Position numbers and translations under genes: made by a program. From NCBI GenBank assembly GCA_023375785.1, contig SZWC01002440.1, positions 1 to 64,000 of the forward strand: 64,000 bases of DNA. Reading direction: 5' to 3'. Positions 13,024 through 24,500 of the stretch are shown here, in pieces; the stretch's first letter is position 1, and each line of letters starts with the position of its first letter. The DNA comes from Penium margaritaceum (taxonomy: Eukaryota; Streptophyta; Zygnematophyceae; Desmidiales; Peniaceae). The notes below the pieces were generated by a model. The model did no database searches. It was not told where the DNA came from and worked only from the letters and a program-made list of their open reading frames with translations.

Positions 13024-13659
13024 CTAGTGGTAGTATTTGGCCTCCCACATTGGTGAACGTTCTACTCCACAGTGCATGAGTAAGTTGTTCCACATTTCCC
13101 CAAGATCAGAAGGAAATTCATCCACCTGGTGATGAAGTTTTTGTCCAAGGACTTCTTTGAGTCCTTCCCTGGTTTCTTGCTTGATCCTTTCCTTGTGGTG
13201 GCAGAGGGCTTCATTAGAAACTGTTGGCCCTATGTAGGCCAGGTTCCCAAGCAGTACTTCAGTGATCCCGTAGCCATGCAAGAGTTCAGGGTATAGGCCC
13301 TTGTACACCTCTACTGCCCATTCTTGTGCTGTGGATGTAGAAGACGTGTGGCGCAGACCACGTTCTTTTCCAGTGAGATCTGGAAAACTGTCGTTGTTCT
13401 GACACGTGGCTGTAATCCACTGCTTTCTCCAGGCGTTTTGTAGGATCCGATGCCACAGTTCAAGGATAGAGTTGGTCTTCAGTTGGAGGTGAAGGTAGGA
13501 AGGATGGAGCCGCTCCCAAAGCAGATGGTAGACGTTGAAGAAGGCATCGTCATTGCCTGGGATGGGGCGATGTGGCGAGCGAATGTGGAGAGGAGCTGCA
13601 CCATATTGTACTGCTGGATCAGGGTTTTGTGTGCCAGAGTGAGCACTTGGTTTTTCCAA
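13024..13659 (-). CDS. Unrecognised ORF next to the 3' LTR of family 1
   Basis: A 211-codon minus-strand ORF, in the same direction as the element, ending about 35 bases before the polypurine tract. I do not recognise the family. It looks helical and rich in Trp and Leu, with phrases such as LELWHRILQNAWRKQWI and LYPELLHGYGI. Copy B, about 7 kb away, encodes a clearly related stretch (20547-20762) in which many changes are conservative (Tyr/Phe, Val/Ile, Asn/Asp). That suggests past selection on a protein. Sequence just upstream (about 13660-13790) also has a coding-like counterpart in copy B. It could be a gag-like or accessory protein, or a captured host fragment. The element is a fossil and the ORF may not be complete. 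Confidence 0.45.
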   Translation of the reverse strand: MEKPSAHSGTQNPDPAVQYGAAPLHIRSPHRPIPGNDDAFFNVYHLLWERLHPSYLHLQLKTNSILELWHRILQNAWRKQWITATCQNNDSFPDLTGKERGLRHTSSTSTAQEWAVEVYKGLYPELLHGYGITEVLLGNLAYIGPTVSNEALCHHKERIKQETREGLKEVLGQKLHHQVDEFPSDLGEMWNNLLMHCGVERSPMWEAKYYH

Positions 13660-13862
13660 CCAGTGACATTGCTTCTATCTTCTGCAAGTACAGCACACAT
13701 CTCCCAAGAGAGAGCCATGTGCAGAGGTGAGAGAAGGGGTGTAGAGGAAAGGAAGGCACTACCACTGTGCCAATCACAGGAGAGGCTCTGCCACAGCTGA
13801 TCTTCTGTGTCCTTGTAGGACGGCTAAGAAGGAAGGAAGATAAGAAGCTTCATTGTCCAAGG

Positions 13863-15041
13863 TCAGATCTGGTGGAGTGACGGCTTGTTCCACTCATTGG
13901 CTCGAGCAATTAGCAAAAGGACGAGCGGTGTCTGATACACCAGGGGCTGAGTCTTGGAGTTGCAAGATTGACTAGGCCTGAGAGAAGGGATGGGACTGTC
14001 GTGAGGAGAAGGAGCAGGTGCTGCAGCTGGAGGTGCCAAGAAGTGCTGCTGTTGCGGGACTGAAACAAGTGGGTACAAGGATGGAACCTCGTGCCGAGCA
14101 GAGAACGATGCGGAAGCAGAAGAGCAGATGGTAACGGAGTGGGCGCAGGGGCAGAACCATGTTCGCTGCGGAAGGTTCGCCGTGGGCGCAGGTCGTCGTG
14201 AAATGGGCGATGCGACCGAGTGGATCCGTGTGCCGAGCAGATGATGAAGGCAAAAGCGGAGGAACGTAGGATGGTGGAGTGGGCGGAACCACGTGCGCTG
14301 CATAAAGAGAGGAATAGAATGCGGCAAGGGGAAGGCAATTGCCAGCGCGCCGCGAGAAATCTGCAGCCGGTGTGGGTGCAGGCTGCTGCGAAGCGGGTAA
14401 CTTGCTTGTGCAGGTCCTTGTGCTGACCACAGATGCGGATAACTGCTGATGCCGAGGCGGAGGCTTGATGACAAGGATGTGGGCACAGGAACAAAACCAC
14501 GTGCGCTGGGACAGTTCCGGCATGGGTGCAGGTCATCGCGAAACAGGCGATGCGACCAGGCAGATCCGTGTGCCGGGCGGAGAAAGATGCAGGAAGCGGA
14601 GGAAGGATTGATGATTGAGTGGGCGCAAGGGCGGAACCACGTGCGCTGCAAAGCAATGGTGATAATGAAAAGGATGAAGCTGATGCGGAGGCGGTTTGAA
14701 GGAGGCAGAGGAAGCTGAGGTGAGGTTGATGCGAGGATGGGCTGGAGGAGAGGATGGATGCTGGTGACCGATGGGGAGGATGTGCAAAGGTTGATGGAGA
14801 GGAGACTGAGGATGATGATGACGGCGCGACAAGGTTGACGGAGGAGTGGTGGCAGCAGGTGGAGGATCAAACGGGCGGATGAAGGAAGCGGCAGTGGACG
14901 CAGGGCGAGGCAGCCAAGTCCTTTTGTTGTCAGGAGAGTGACGGCTTGTTCCCCAGTTGGCCCGAGACAGACAGGTAGGAAGACTGGCGGTGTCCGATAT
15001 CCTGACAGCAAGAGGAAGTCGGTTGCAGCAGGGCAAGTCAT
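13863..15041 (-). other. Low-complexity open stretch in the family 1 interior
   Basis: A 392-codon minus ORF rich in Ser, Pro, Leu and Ala, with no recognisable domain. Another minus frame is open over 14533-15195, and several shorter frames overlap it, which argues that composition keeps the frames open. A motif of about 70 bases that reads GYRTPPVFLPV in one frame occurs near 13870-13950, 14935-15010 and 15065-15145. I do not claim a protein. Confidence 0.4.
14142..14655 (-). repeat. Internal duplication in the family 1 interior
   Basis: A stretch of roughly 165-175 bases around 14142-14310 recurs at about 14475-14650. Shared words are GAACCACGTGCGCTG, GCAGGTC.TCG and GATCCGTGTGCCG. A related stretch on the opposite strand is found in copy C near 57860-58020. 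Confidence 0.65.
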
Positions 15042-15634
15042 GAGGTGGGAAGTGAGGCCGGTCCATGGATTTCAGGAGAGTTATGGCTTGTTCCCCAGTT
15101 GGCCCGAGACCAACGGGCAGGAAGACTGGTGGTATCCGATATCCGGATGGCAGAAGGTAGTCTGCCGTCGCTGACGACGAGCAGAGGTGGTGCAAGAAAA
15201 TGGCTCAAGACAATGAATGCAAGAAATATGAGGTCAATGGGACGGATGGAGCAGATGAGGCAGATGAGGAGGATGAGGAAGGCGGAAGGACTTGCTGGGG
15301 CCGAGTTGATGAGAGATGGCGGATGGCGAGCGGCAGGAAGCTTCCAGGAAGAAGGCGGCAGGCGGTGACTCAAGAGCTTCTTGCGGGTGATATCAATGTT
15401 GTGTCACCGAGTGGGGGCCGCGGGCGTGGATCTGGGCACACGGCTTGATCAAGATGACAGGAGATCTCTTCAGCTTGAGGAGCAAACGGAGATGCTGCTG
15501 GCGTCAGCTGCTGACAAAGCTGGGAGGCGCGAAGCGACGGCAGCGGCAACAGATGAATCCTGGGCAGACGGGTGAGGTGGTGGCACTGACGGAGCGATGA
15601 ATGGGTCACGGGGCACCAGGTGATGTTGCCTGAT

Positions 15635-15646
15635 GCTCTACTACCA
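15635..15646 (-). other. Primer binding site of family 1 copy A
   Basis: Minus-strand TGGTAGTAGAGC starts right after the 5' LTR. It matches the plant initiator tRNA-Met primer site TGGTATCAGAGC at 10 of 12 positions. Copy C has TGGTTTTAGAGC at the equivalent place. This fixes the orientation of the element. Confidence 0.75.
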
Positions 15647-16260
15647 TGTGAGAAGAATGCATGAGCGGAGACGGCAATAGCAGAAGTAGGCAGAAGCAAC
15701 GGAGCATGGACAACTGCATTAGCACGACAACAAAAGCAGAATGCCACAAGCGGTTCTGAGGCATTCGTTGCAGAGATTGAGAGGAGGCGAGATGCTGGAG
15801 GTGCGAGGTAGACAGATATAAGTGAGAGAGGGCAAGATCCAGGCGATGGGTAGATGACTGCTGAGCGAAGGAGCAAGAGTGACAGAGTGATGGGCTGCAA
15901 ATAGTGAGTGGTTGGCGAAGGCAGGATTGACAGGGAGCAACCACAGCAAGGACAAAGCGGCGAAGCCGCGGAACCAAAGGGGAACAAGATGAGTAAAACT
16001 GTTTTCGTTAAGTTTGAGGGAATCAACATCCTCGGTATGTATGGGCAGAACATGACAAAAGTTCCTATGCAAGGGCTTCTTTCCGCTAGCCGGGCGCGGG
16101 TGACACATGTCAATGTATTAGGGGATCTCTTTACCGTTAAGTCTCAACGCGTAGTCTTCCGAGAGCCGTTGGTCAAGTTGGTTTGGCCAAGAACCTGAAC
16201 CTTTGTTGAGAGCTCGGACAATTTCCGAAGGGTCTGGCTTGTTAGATTCTATTTTCAACA
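15647..16260 (-). repeat. 5' LTR of family 1 copy A
   Basis: 614 bases; on the minus strand it begins TGTTGAAAATAG and ends TTCTCACA next to the primer site. It is the same length as the partner LTR, from which it differs by scattered substitutions. Confidence 0.88.
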
Positions 16261-18018
16261 TAGGTCACTGCCCATGACCAACGATTTTCATATTACGTGG
16301 TCAACGTTGACAACTCATAACATGAGTTACAAATGGTCAAAGGGGAAAACAATGGTTTGGGAATACTCGGTATCTTTTAGAAAGTACGAAGACCTTCAAT
16401 AAGTTGTGGCACAGTGTGGCTACCATGCACAATGACCAACCAAAGTATGCATATGTCGCTGACCATGACCAAAGAACTTCACTTTATATGGTCAATAATC
16501 ACAGCTCATAATACGAGTCACAAATGGTCAGAGGGGGAAACAATGGTTGGGGAATACTTCTTATCAACTAGAAAGTACAAAGACCTTCAATAAGTAGCGG
16601 CACGATGTGGCTACCATGCATAATGACCACCCAAAGCATGCTTATGTCACAGGCTATGACCAGAGTATTCCACTATGTTTGGTCAACGTTGACAACTCAT
16701 AACACGAGTCACAAATGGTCAGAAGGGGAAACAATGGTTTGTGACTACTAGTTATCAACTAGCAAGTACAAAGACTTTCAACATGTAGTGGTACGGTCTG
16801 GCTACCATGCACAATGACCAACCAAAGTAAGCATATGTCACTGAATATGACCAATAATTTTTACTATTTGTGGTCAACATTAACAGATCATAACACGAGT
16901 CACAAATGGACAGAGGAAAACATTGGTTTGGGAACATTAGTTATCAACTAGCAAGTACAAAGTCCTTCAATAAAAAGTGGCACGGTGTGGCTACCACGCA
17001 CAATGACCAACCAAATTAGGCACATGTCACTGACTATGACCAAAGAGTTTTACTATGTGTGGTCAACGTTGACAACTCATAATACGAGTCACAAATGGTA
17101 AGAAGGGGGAATTTTCCTTAGGATTTCTAGTTATCAACTAGAAAGTACAATGATCTTCAATGAGTAGTGGCACGGTGTGGCTACCATGCACAATGACCAA
17201 CCGAAGTAGGCATTTGTCACTGAACATGACCAAATGATTTCACCATGGGTGGTCAGTGTTGAAAACTCCTAATANAGTAGCACGGTGTGGCTACCACGCA
17301 CAATGACCAACCAAATTAGGCACATGTCACTGACTATGACCAAAGAGATTTGCTATGTGTGGTCAACGTTGACAACTCATAATACGAGTCACAAATGGTA
17401 AGAGAGGGAAATTTTTCTTAGAATTCTAGTTATCAACTAGAAAGTACAATGATCTTCAATGAGTAGTGGCACGGTGTGGCTACCATGCACAATGACCAAC
17501 CGAAGTAGGCATTTGTCACTGAACATGACCAAATGATTTCACCATGGGTGGTCAGTGTTGAAAACTCCTAATACGATCCACACATGGTCAGAGGGGGAAA
17601 CAATGGTTTCAGAATACTTGTTCTTAACTAGCAAGTACAAAGACCTTCACTAAGTAGTGGCACGGTATGGTTACCATGGACAATGACCAACCAAAGAAGG
17701 CATTTGTCACTGCCTATGAGCAAAGAATTCCACTGTGTGTGATCAATGTTGACAACTCATAAAATGAGTCACAAATGGTCATAGAGGGGAAACAATGGTT
17801 TTGGAATATTAGTTATCAACTAGCAAGTACAAAGATCTTCAATAAGCAGTGGAACTGTGTGGCTACCATGCACAATGACCAACCAGAGTATGCATGTGTC
17901 ACAGACCATGACCAAAGAATTCCCCAATGTCTGGTCAAAGTCGACACCTCATAATACGAGTCACAAATGTTCAGAGGGAGAAACAATGGTTTGGAAACAC
18001 TAGGTGTTGTCTAGCAAG
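16261..18018 (+). repeat. Satellite B, block 2
   Basis: This continues block 1 in the same orientation after the inserted LTR element: the broken unit resumes with TAGGTCACTGCCCATGACC. It holds about nine units, including a suspicious duplication around an N at 17275. It ends inside a unit at GTCTAGCAAG, where minisatellite A begins. Confidence 0.95.
16976..17573. other. Near-identical 300-base repeat on both sides of a single N (likely assembly join)
   Basis: 16976-17274 and 17276-17573 are almost identical, with a handful of differences, while ordinary neighbouring units differ much more. The single N at 17275 sits exactly between them. This is what two contig ends joined without merging their overlap would look like. 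Confidence 0.8.
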
Positions 18019-19070
18019 AAACAGAATGGTTGAGCAAGCCAGAGAACGGTTGAGCAAGCCAGAGAAAGGTGGAGCAAGCCAGAGAAAGGTGGAGTAAGCC
18101 AGAGAATGGTAGAGCAAGGTAAAGAACAGAAGAGAGAGCCAGAGAACGGTGGAGCAAGCCAAAGAATGGTGGAGCAACCCAGACAACAGTGGAGTAAGCC
18201 AGAGAACGGTGGAGCAAGCCAGAGAAAGGTAGAGCATTGCACAAAAAGATGGAGCAAGCCAGAGAAAGGTGGAGCAAGCAGGAGAACAGTGGAGCAAGCT
18301 AGAGAATTATGGAGCAAGCCAGAGAAAGGTGGAGCAAGCCAGATGAATGTGGTGCAACACACAGAATGGTGGAGCAAGCCAGAGAACAGTGGAGCAAGCC
18401 AGAGGAAGGTGTAGCAAGCAAGAAAAAGGTGGAGCAAACCAGGAAACGGTGGAGCAAGCCAGAAAATGGTGGGGCAATCCAGAGAACGGTGGAGCAAGCC
18501 AGAGAATAATGGAGCAAGCCAGAGAAAGGTGGAACAAGTCAGAGAAAGTTGGAGCAAGCCAAAGGAAGGTGGAGCAAGCCAGAGAACAGTGGAGCAAGCT
18601 AGAGAATGGTGAAACAAGCCAGAGAACGTTGGAGCAAGCCACAGAAAGGTGGAGCAAGCCAGAGAAGGTGGAGCAAGCCAAAGAATGGTAGAGCAAGCCA
18701 AATAACGGTGGAGCAAGCCAGAGAACGGTGGAGCAAGCCAGAGAATGGTGGAGCAAGCCAGAGAACAGTGGAGCAAGCGAGAGAACCGCAGAGCAAGCCA
18801 GAGAAAGGTGGAGCAAGCCAGAGAAAGGTGGAGCAAGCCAGACAAAGGTAGAGCAATCCAGAGAATAGTGGAGCAAGATAGAGAATTGTGGAGTATGCGA
18901 GAGAAAGGTGGAGCAAGCCAGATGAAGATGGAGCAAGCCAAAGAACGGTGGAGCAAGCAAGAGAACAGTGGAGCAAGCCAGAGAGAAATGAAGCAAGCCA
19001 GAGAAAGATGGAGCAAGCAAGAGAACGGTGAAGCAAGTCAGAGAAAAGTGGAGTAAGCCAGAGAAAGGTC
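18019..19070 (+). repeat. Minisatellite A, block 2
   Basis: About 52 units in the same orientation as block 1, enclosed by satellite B. The left flank is plus-oriented B and the right flank is inverted B, so the satellite changes direction across this block. Open frames on both strands are by-products of the 20-bp unit. Confidence 0.96.
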
Positions 19071-19082
19071 CAAAATGGAAGT

Positions 19083-19706
19083 CTTTGGTCATAGTTAGTG
19101 GAAAATGCCTACTTTGGTTGGTCATTGTCCATGGGAGCGAGACCATGCCACTACCTATAACGGTTCTTGTACTTGCTAGTCGATAACAAGTGTTCCCAAA
19201 CCATTGTTTCCCCCTGTGACCATTTGTGACTCGTGTTATCAACGACTCGTATTGTCAACATTGACCACACCTAGTGAAATTCTTTGGTTATGATCAGTGG
19301 CATATGCCTACTTTGGTTGGTCATTGTGCATGGGGCACACCATGCCACTACTTATTGAAGTCTTTGTACTTGCCAGTCGATACCTAGGAATCCCAAAAGA
19401 TTGGTTGTTCCTTGTACCATTTGTGACTTTTGTTATGAGTAGTCAACATTCACCACACATACTGAAATTCTTCGGTCATGGTCAGTGACATATGCCTACT
19501 TTGGTTGGTTATTGTGCATGGTAGCCACACTGTGCCACTACTGATTGAAGGTCTTTGTACTTGCTAGTTGACAGCTAGTATTCCCAAACCATTGTTTCCC
19601 CATCTGACCATTTGTGAGTCGTATTATGAGTTTTCAACATTGGCCACACATAGTGAGGTTCTTTGGTTATGCATAGTGACATATGTCTACTTTGGTTGGT
19701 TATTGT
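19083..19706 (-). repeat. Satellite B, block 3 (inverted)
   Basis: About three units in the reverse orientation, recognisable by TACTTTGGTTGGTCATTGTG and GTACTTGCTAGT. It is interrupted at 19707 by LTR family 1 copy B. Confidence 0.94.
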
Positions 19707-20334
19707 TGTCAGAAGACTGAAGCAAGGAGAGACAGGGACAGAAGAAGCAGGCAGGAGCAGAGCAACATGCGGAAGCAGGTCGGTAGACTGACAGAAGCTG
19801 AGAGGCGGAAGGCGTCACGGGGAGTTGGTTACAGGAACTTGAAGAGGAGTGACGCCCTGAGTATAGGTGCAAAGTGGACAGATAGTCAGCAAGAGAGAGT
19901 TGAGGTGGAGTGAAGGTGATGGGTTTATGAGTCCTGAGTGAAGGGTTGTGAATGACGGAGCAAGGAGCCTTGAGCTGAGGGTGGATGGCGAGAATCGAGT
20001 GAGCGATGGGCAAATAGAGCTAAGACACGGTAGCAAAGCTGCGAAACCAAAGGCGAACAAGATGAAAAAGAGTTGTTCTGGGTTGAACTCAATGGAATGG
20101 ACATCCTTGGTATACATAGACAGAACAGGAAAAAATGGTGAAGCAACAGCTTCTTACCGCAAGCCGGACACGGATGACACATGTCACTTTATTAGGGGAT
20201 CTCTTGACCGTTCGGTCTTCAATGGGTAGTCTCCAAGAGGCGTTGGTTAATTTTGTTCAGCCGGGGATCTGAACCTTTATTTAGAGCTCGGATAATGTCC
20301 GATGGATTTGTCTTGTCAGATTCTATTTCCAACA
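19707..20334 (-). repeat. 3' LTR of family 1 copy B
   Basis: 628 bases; on the minus strand it begins TGTTGGAAATAG and ends TCTGACA. The purine tract CACAGAGGG lies immediately inside at 20335-20343. Confidence 0.85.
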
Positions 20335-20546
20335 CCCTCTGTGAATCTGACAACTTTTTAGAAGGGTGACCTCTTGTACTAATGGTAGTATATGTCCTCC
20401 CACATGGGTGAACGTTCTAGTCCACAGTGCGTGAGTAAGCTGTTCCACATTTCCCCAAGCTCAGAAGAGAATTCATTCACCAGCTGATGAAATATTCGTT
20501 CAAGGACTCGCTTGAGTCCTTCCCTGATTTCCTGATTGATCTGTTC

Positions 20547-20762
20547 CTAGTAGAGGCGGAGGGTTTCGTCAGATACAGTTGGCCCGAGGTAGGGCAGACT
20601 TCCAATCAGTGCAGCAGTGATCCCATAGCCATGCAAGAGTTCAGGGAACAAGGTCTTATAGACCTGTTTTGCCCATTCTTGTGCTGTGGAGGTGGGAGAA
20701 GTGTGGCGCAGAACACGCACTCTTCCAGTGAGGTCTGGAAAGTTGTCGTTGTTCTGACACAT
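20547..20762 (-). pseudogene. Copy B counterpart of the unrecognised family 1 ORF
   Basis: A 71-codon minus stretch closely related to the middle of the copy A ORF; it shares FPELLHGYGI and TSPTSTAQEWA-like phrases. It belongs to a fossil element. It matters because protein-level similarity persists across two copies. Confidence 0.55.
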
Positions 20763-20904
20763 AGTTGCAATCCACTGTTTCCTCCAGGCTTGTTGCAGGA
20801 TACAATGGCACAGTTCAGGGGTGGAGTTGGTCTTCAGTTGGTGATGAAGGTAGGAAGAATGTAGCCACTCCCAAAGCAGACGGTAGAGGTTGAAGAAGGC
20901 ATCA

Positions 20905-21417
20905 TCATAGCCTGGGATGGGGCGATGGTGGTGAGCGAAGGTATTTACACTGTCCGGTAAGGAACTGCGCCATATTGTACTGGTTGATCAAGGTCCGGTG
21001 TGCCAGATTGACCACTTGGTTTTCCCAAACAGTGACATTGATTCCATCTTCAGCTAGCAAAGCACACGTCTCCCATGAGAGAGCCATGTGCAGAGGTGAA
21101 AGATGTGATGAGAGGGAAAGGAACGCACTGCCACTGTGCCAATCACAGGAGAGACTCTGCCACAGCTGATATTCAGTGTCCTTGTAGGAAGGCTGAGAGA
21201 AGCTTCCTCGTCCAAGGTCAGGTCTGGTGGAGTGACGGCTTGTTCCACTCGTTGGCTCGAATAGCAAGCAGGATGACAAGTGACGTCCGGTACACCAGGA
21301 ACAGAGCCTTGGAACTGCAAGGTTGACTTGACCTGGGAGGAGGGATGACTGAGGGATGAGTTGAGGAGAAAGGAGATGAGGACCAATGCTGCGACTTTTG
21401 GCTTGGGTGCCGGTCAC
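20905..21417 (-). pseudogene. Copy B open stretch with a counterpart upstream of the copy A ORF
   Basis: A 170-codon minus stretch. Its middle (HMALSWETCALLAEDG and NLAHRTLINQYNMAQ) has a close counterpart in copy A around 13600-13720. Function is unknown. It is in the direction of the element and part of a broken copy. Confidence 0.45.
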
Positions 21418-21547
21418 AGGAAGGCAGCAAAATCATCAAGTGGATCCTTGTGCGGAGGAGGAGGCTGCTGCTAATAAGAAGGTGCTGCTGTGGCGAGGCA
21501 AGAATGAATTTGCGTAGGGATGAAACCTTGTGCGCTGCTGACGTTTG

Positions 21548-24500
21548 CTGAGAAAGCCAGAGAACGGTGGAGCAAGCCAGCAAAGAAGGAGCAAGCCAGG
21601 AAAAGGTGTAGCAAGCCAGAGAAGGATCGAGCAAGCCAAAGAAAGGTGGAGCAAGCCAGAAAAAGGTGAAGCAAGCCAGAGAAAGGTGGTGGAAGCAAGA
21701 GAACGGTGGAGCAAGCTAGAGAAAAGGGGAGCAAGCCAGAGAAATATTGAGCAAGCTGGACAAATGTGGAGCAAGCCAGGGAAAGGTGGAGCAAGCCAAA
21801 GAAGGGTGGAGCAAGCCAGAGAAAGGTGGAGCAAGCCATATAACGGTGGAGCAAGCCAGAGGAAGGTGGAGCAAGCCAAAGAAATGTGGACCAAGCCAGA
21901 GAAAGGTGGATCGAGCCAGGGAAAGGTGGAGCAAGCCAGAGAAAGGTGGAGCCAACAGGGGAAGGCGGAGCAAGCCAGAGAAAGGTTAAGGACGTTAGGG
22001 AAAGGTGGAGCAAGCCAAAGAACGGCAGAGCAAACAAGAGAACGGTGGAGAAGGCCAGAGAAAGGTGGTGCAAGCCAGAGAAAGATGGAGCAAGCCGGGG
22101 AAAGGTGGAGTAAGCCACGGAAAGGTGAAGCAAGCCAGGGAAAGGCGGAGCAAGTCAGAGAACGGTGGAGCAAGCTAGAGAACAATGTTGCAGGCAAGAG
22201 AAAGGTAGAGCAGGCCAGAGAAAGGTGGAGTAAGCCAGAGAAGGGTGGAGCAATCCAGAGAAAGGTCAAGCAAGCCAGAGATCGGAAAAGCAAGCCAGAG
22301 AGGTGAAACAAGCCACAGAAATGTGGAGCAAGCCAGACAAAGGTGGAGCAAGCTAGAGAAAGGTGGAGCAAGTTAGAGAAAGGTGGAGCAAGCCAGGGAA
22401 AGGAGGAGCAAGCCAGGCAACCTTGAAGCAAGCCAGAGAACGGTGGCGCAAGCCAGAGAAAGGTGGAGTAAGCTAGAGAAAGGTGAAGTAAGCCAGAGAA
22501 CAGTGGAGCAATCCACAGAAAGGTGGATCAAGCCAGAGCAAGGTGGAGCAAGCCGGAGAAAGGTGGAGGAAGCCAGAGAACGGTGGAGCAAGCCAGAGAA
22601 TGGTGGAGCAAGCCAGAGAAAACTGGAGCAAGCCTGGGAAATGTCGAGCAAGCCAGAGAACGGTGGAGCAAGCCAAAGAAAGATGGAGCAAGCCAGAGAA
22701 TGGTGGAGCAAGCCAGAGAAAGGTGCGACAAGCAAGAGAAAGGTCGAGCAAGCCATAGAAAGGTGGAGCAAGTGAGGGAAAGGTGGTGCAAGCCAGACAC
22801 AGGTGGAGCAAGCCAAAGAATGATGAACAAAACAAAAAAAATGTGAAGCAAGCCATGGAACAGTGGGGCAAGCCAGGGAAAGGTGGAGCAAGCCAAAGAA
22901 AGTTGGAACAAGCCAGGGTAAGATGGAGCAAGCCAGAGAAACCTGAAGCAACCTAGAGAAAGGTGGAGCAAGAAAGAGAACGGTGGAGAAAGACAGACAA
23001 CGGTGGAGCAAGCCAGAGAATGGTGGAGCAAGTCCCAGAACGGTGGAGGAATCCAGGGAAAGGTAGAGCAAGCCAGAGAAAGTTCCATCAAGCCAGAGAA
23101 AGGTGGTGCAAGCCAGAGAAAGGTGGAGCAAGTCAGAGAACGGTGGAGCATGCCAGAGAAAGGTGGTGAGGGCCAGAGAAAGGTGGAGCTAGCCAGAGAC
23201 AGGTGGAGCAAGCCAGAGAACGGCGGAGCAAGCCAGAGAACGGTGGAGCAAGCCAGAGGGAGGTGCAAGCCAGTGAAAGGTAGAGCAAGCCAGGGAAAGG
23301 TGGAGTAAGCCAGAGAAAGATGGAGCAAGTCCGAGAAGAGTGGAGCAAGTCACAGAACGGTGGAGCAAGCCACATAACGGTGGAGCAAGCGAGAGAACAG
23401 TGGAGCAAGCCAGAGAACAATGGAGCAAGACACAGAACTGTGGAGCAATCCAGAGAAAGGTGGAGCACGCCATGGAAAGGTGGAGCTAAGCAGAGAATGG
23501 TAGAGCAAGCCAGAGAACGGAAGAGCAAGCCAGAAAACGGTGGATCAAGCCAGATAACATTAGAGCAAGCCAGAGAACAGTGGAGCAAGCCAGAGAAATG
23601 TATAGCAAGGCAGGGAAAGGTGGAGCAAGCCAGAAAAAGGTGGAGCAAGCCAATGAACGATGGAGAAATCCAGAGAAAAGTGGAGCAAGCCAGATAAAGG
23701 TGGAGCAAGCAAGGGAAAGGTGAAGCACGCCAAAGAAAGGTGGAGCAAGCCAGGGAAAGGTGGAGCAAGCCAGAAAAAGGTGGTGCAAGTCAAACAAAGA
23801 TGCAGCAAGTCAGAGAACGGTGGAGCATGCCAAAGAAAGGTGGAGCTAGCCAGGGAAAGGTGGAGAAATACAGAGAAAGGTGGAGCAAGCTAGATAAGGG
23901 TGCAGCAAGCCAGAGAAAGCTGAAGCAAACCAGAGAACAGCGGATCACGCCAAAGAACGGTGGAGCAAGCCAGAGAACTGTGGAGCAAGCCAGAGAAAGG
24001 TAGCGCAAGCCAGGGAAGGGTGGAGTAAGCCATAGGAAGGTGGAGCAAGCCAGAGAACAGTGGAGCAAGACAGAGAACCGTGGAGCAAGCCAAAGAACGG
24101 TGGAGCAAGCGAGAGAACGGTGGATCAAGCCAGAGAACAATAGAGCAAGCCAGAGAACGGTGGAGCAAGCCAGAGAAACATGGAGCAAGCCATAGAAAGG
24201 TGGAGCAAGCAAGAGAACGGTAGAGCAAGCCAAAGAATGAAAGAGAAAGCCAAAGAGCGGTCGATCAAGCGAGGGAACGGTAGAGCAAGCCAGAGAACAG
24301 TGGAGTAAGCCAATGAATGGTGGAGCAAGCCAGAGGAGTATGGAGAAATGCAGAGAAAGGTGAAGCAAGCCAGAGAAAGGTGGAGCAAGGCAGAGAGCGG
24401 TGGAGCAAGCCAGAGAATGGTGGAGCAAGCAAGCGAAAGGTGGAGCAAGCCACGGAAATGTGAAGCAAGCCAGAGAACGGTGGAGAAAGCCAGAGAAAGG

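Larger units (their letters stand above)
12366..16260 (-). mobile_element. LTR retrotransposon family 1, copy A (both LTRs, non-autonomous type)
   Basis: Two direct repeats of 614 bases (12366-12979 and 15647-16260) bound a 2.67-kb interior. Orientation is minus: just inside the right LTR, minus-strand TGGTAGTAGAGC resembles the initiator tRNA-Met primer site TGGTATCAGAGC, and just inside the left LTR lies the purine tract CACAGGGGA followed by TGTTG. The flanks TATGT and TAGGT look like a 5-bp target duplication with one change; both sides are satellite B and would rejoin it. I see no integrase, reverse transcriptase or RNase H, so it resembles a large non-autonomous (LARD-like) element. The LTRs differ at perhaps 10-15% of sites by eye, so it is not young. 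The superfamily is probably copia, judged from the LTR termini and primer site only. Confidence 0.88.
19707..21547 (-). mobile_element. LTR retrotransposon family 1, copy B (truncated)
   Basis: The 3' LTR (19707-20334) and about 1.2 kb of adjoining interior match copy A in order: purine tract, unrecognised ORF, and the TGACGGCTTGTTCCACTC repeat region. The rest of the interior and the 5' LTR are missing; homology ends near 21547 where minisatellite A starts. It is a broken fossil, diverged from copy A by substitutions and small indels. Confidence 0.87.
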
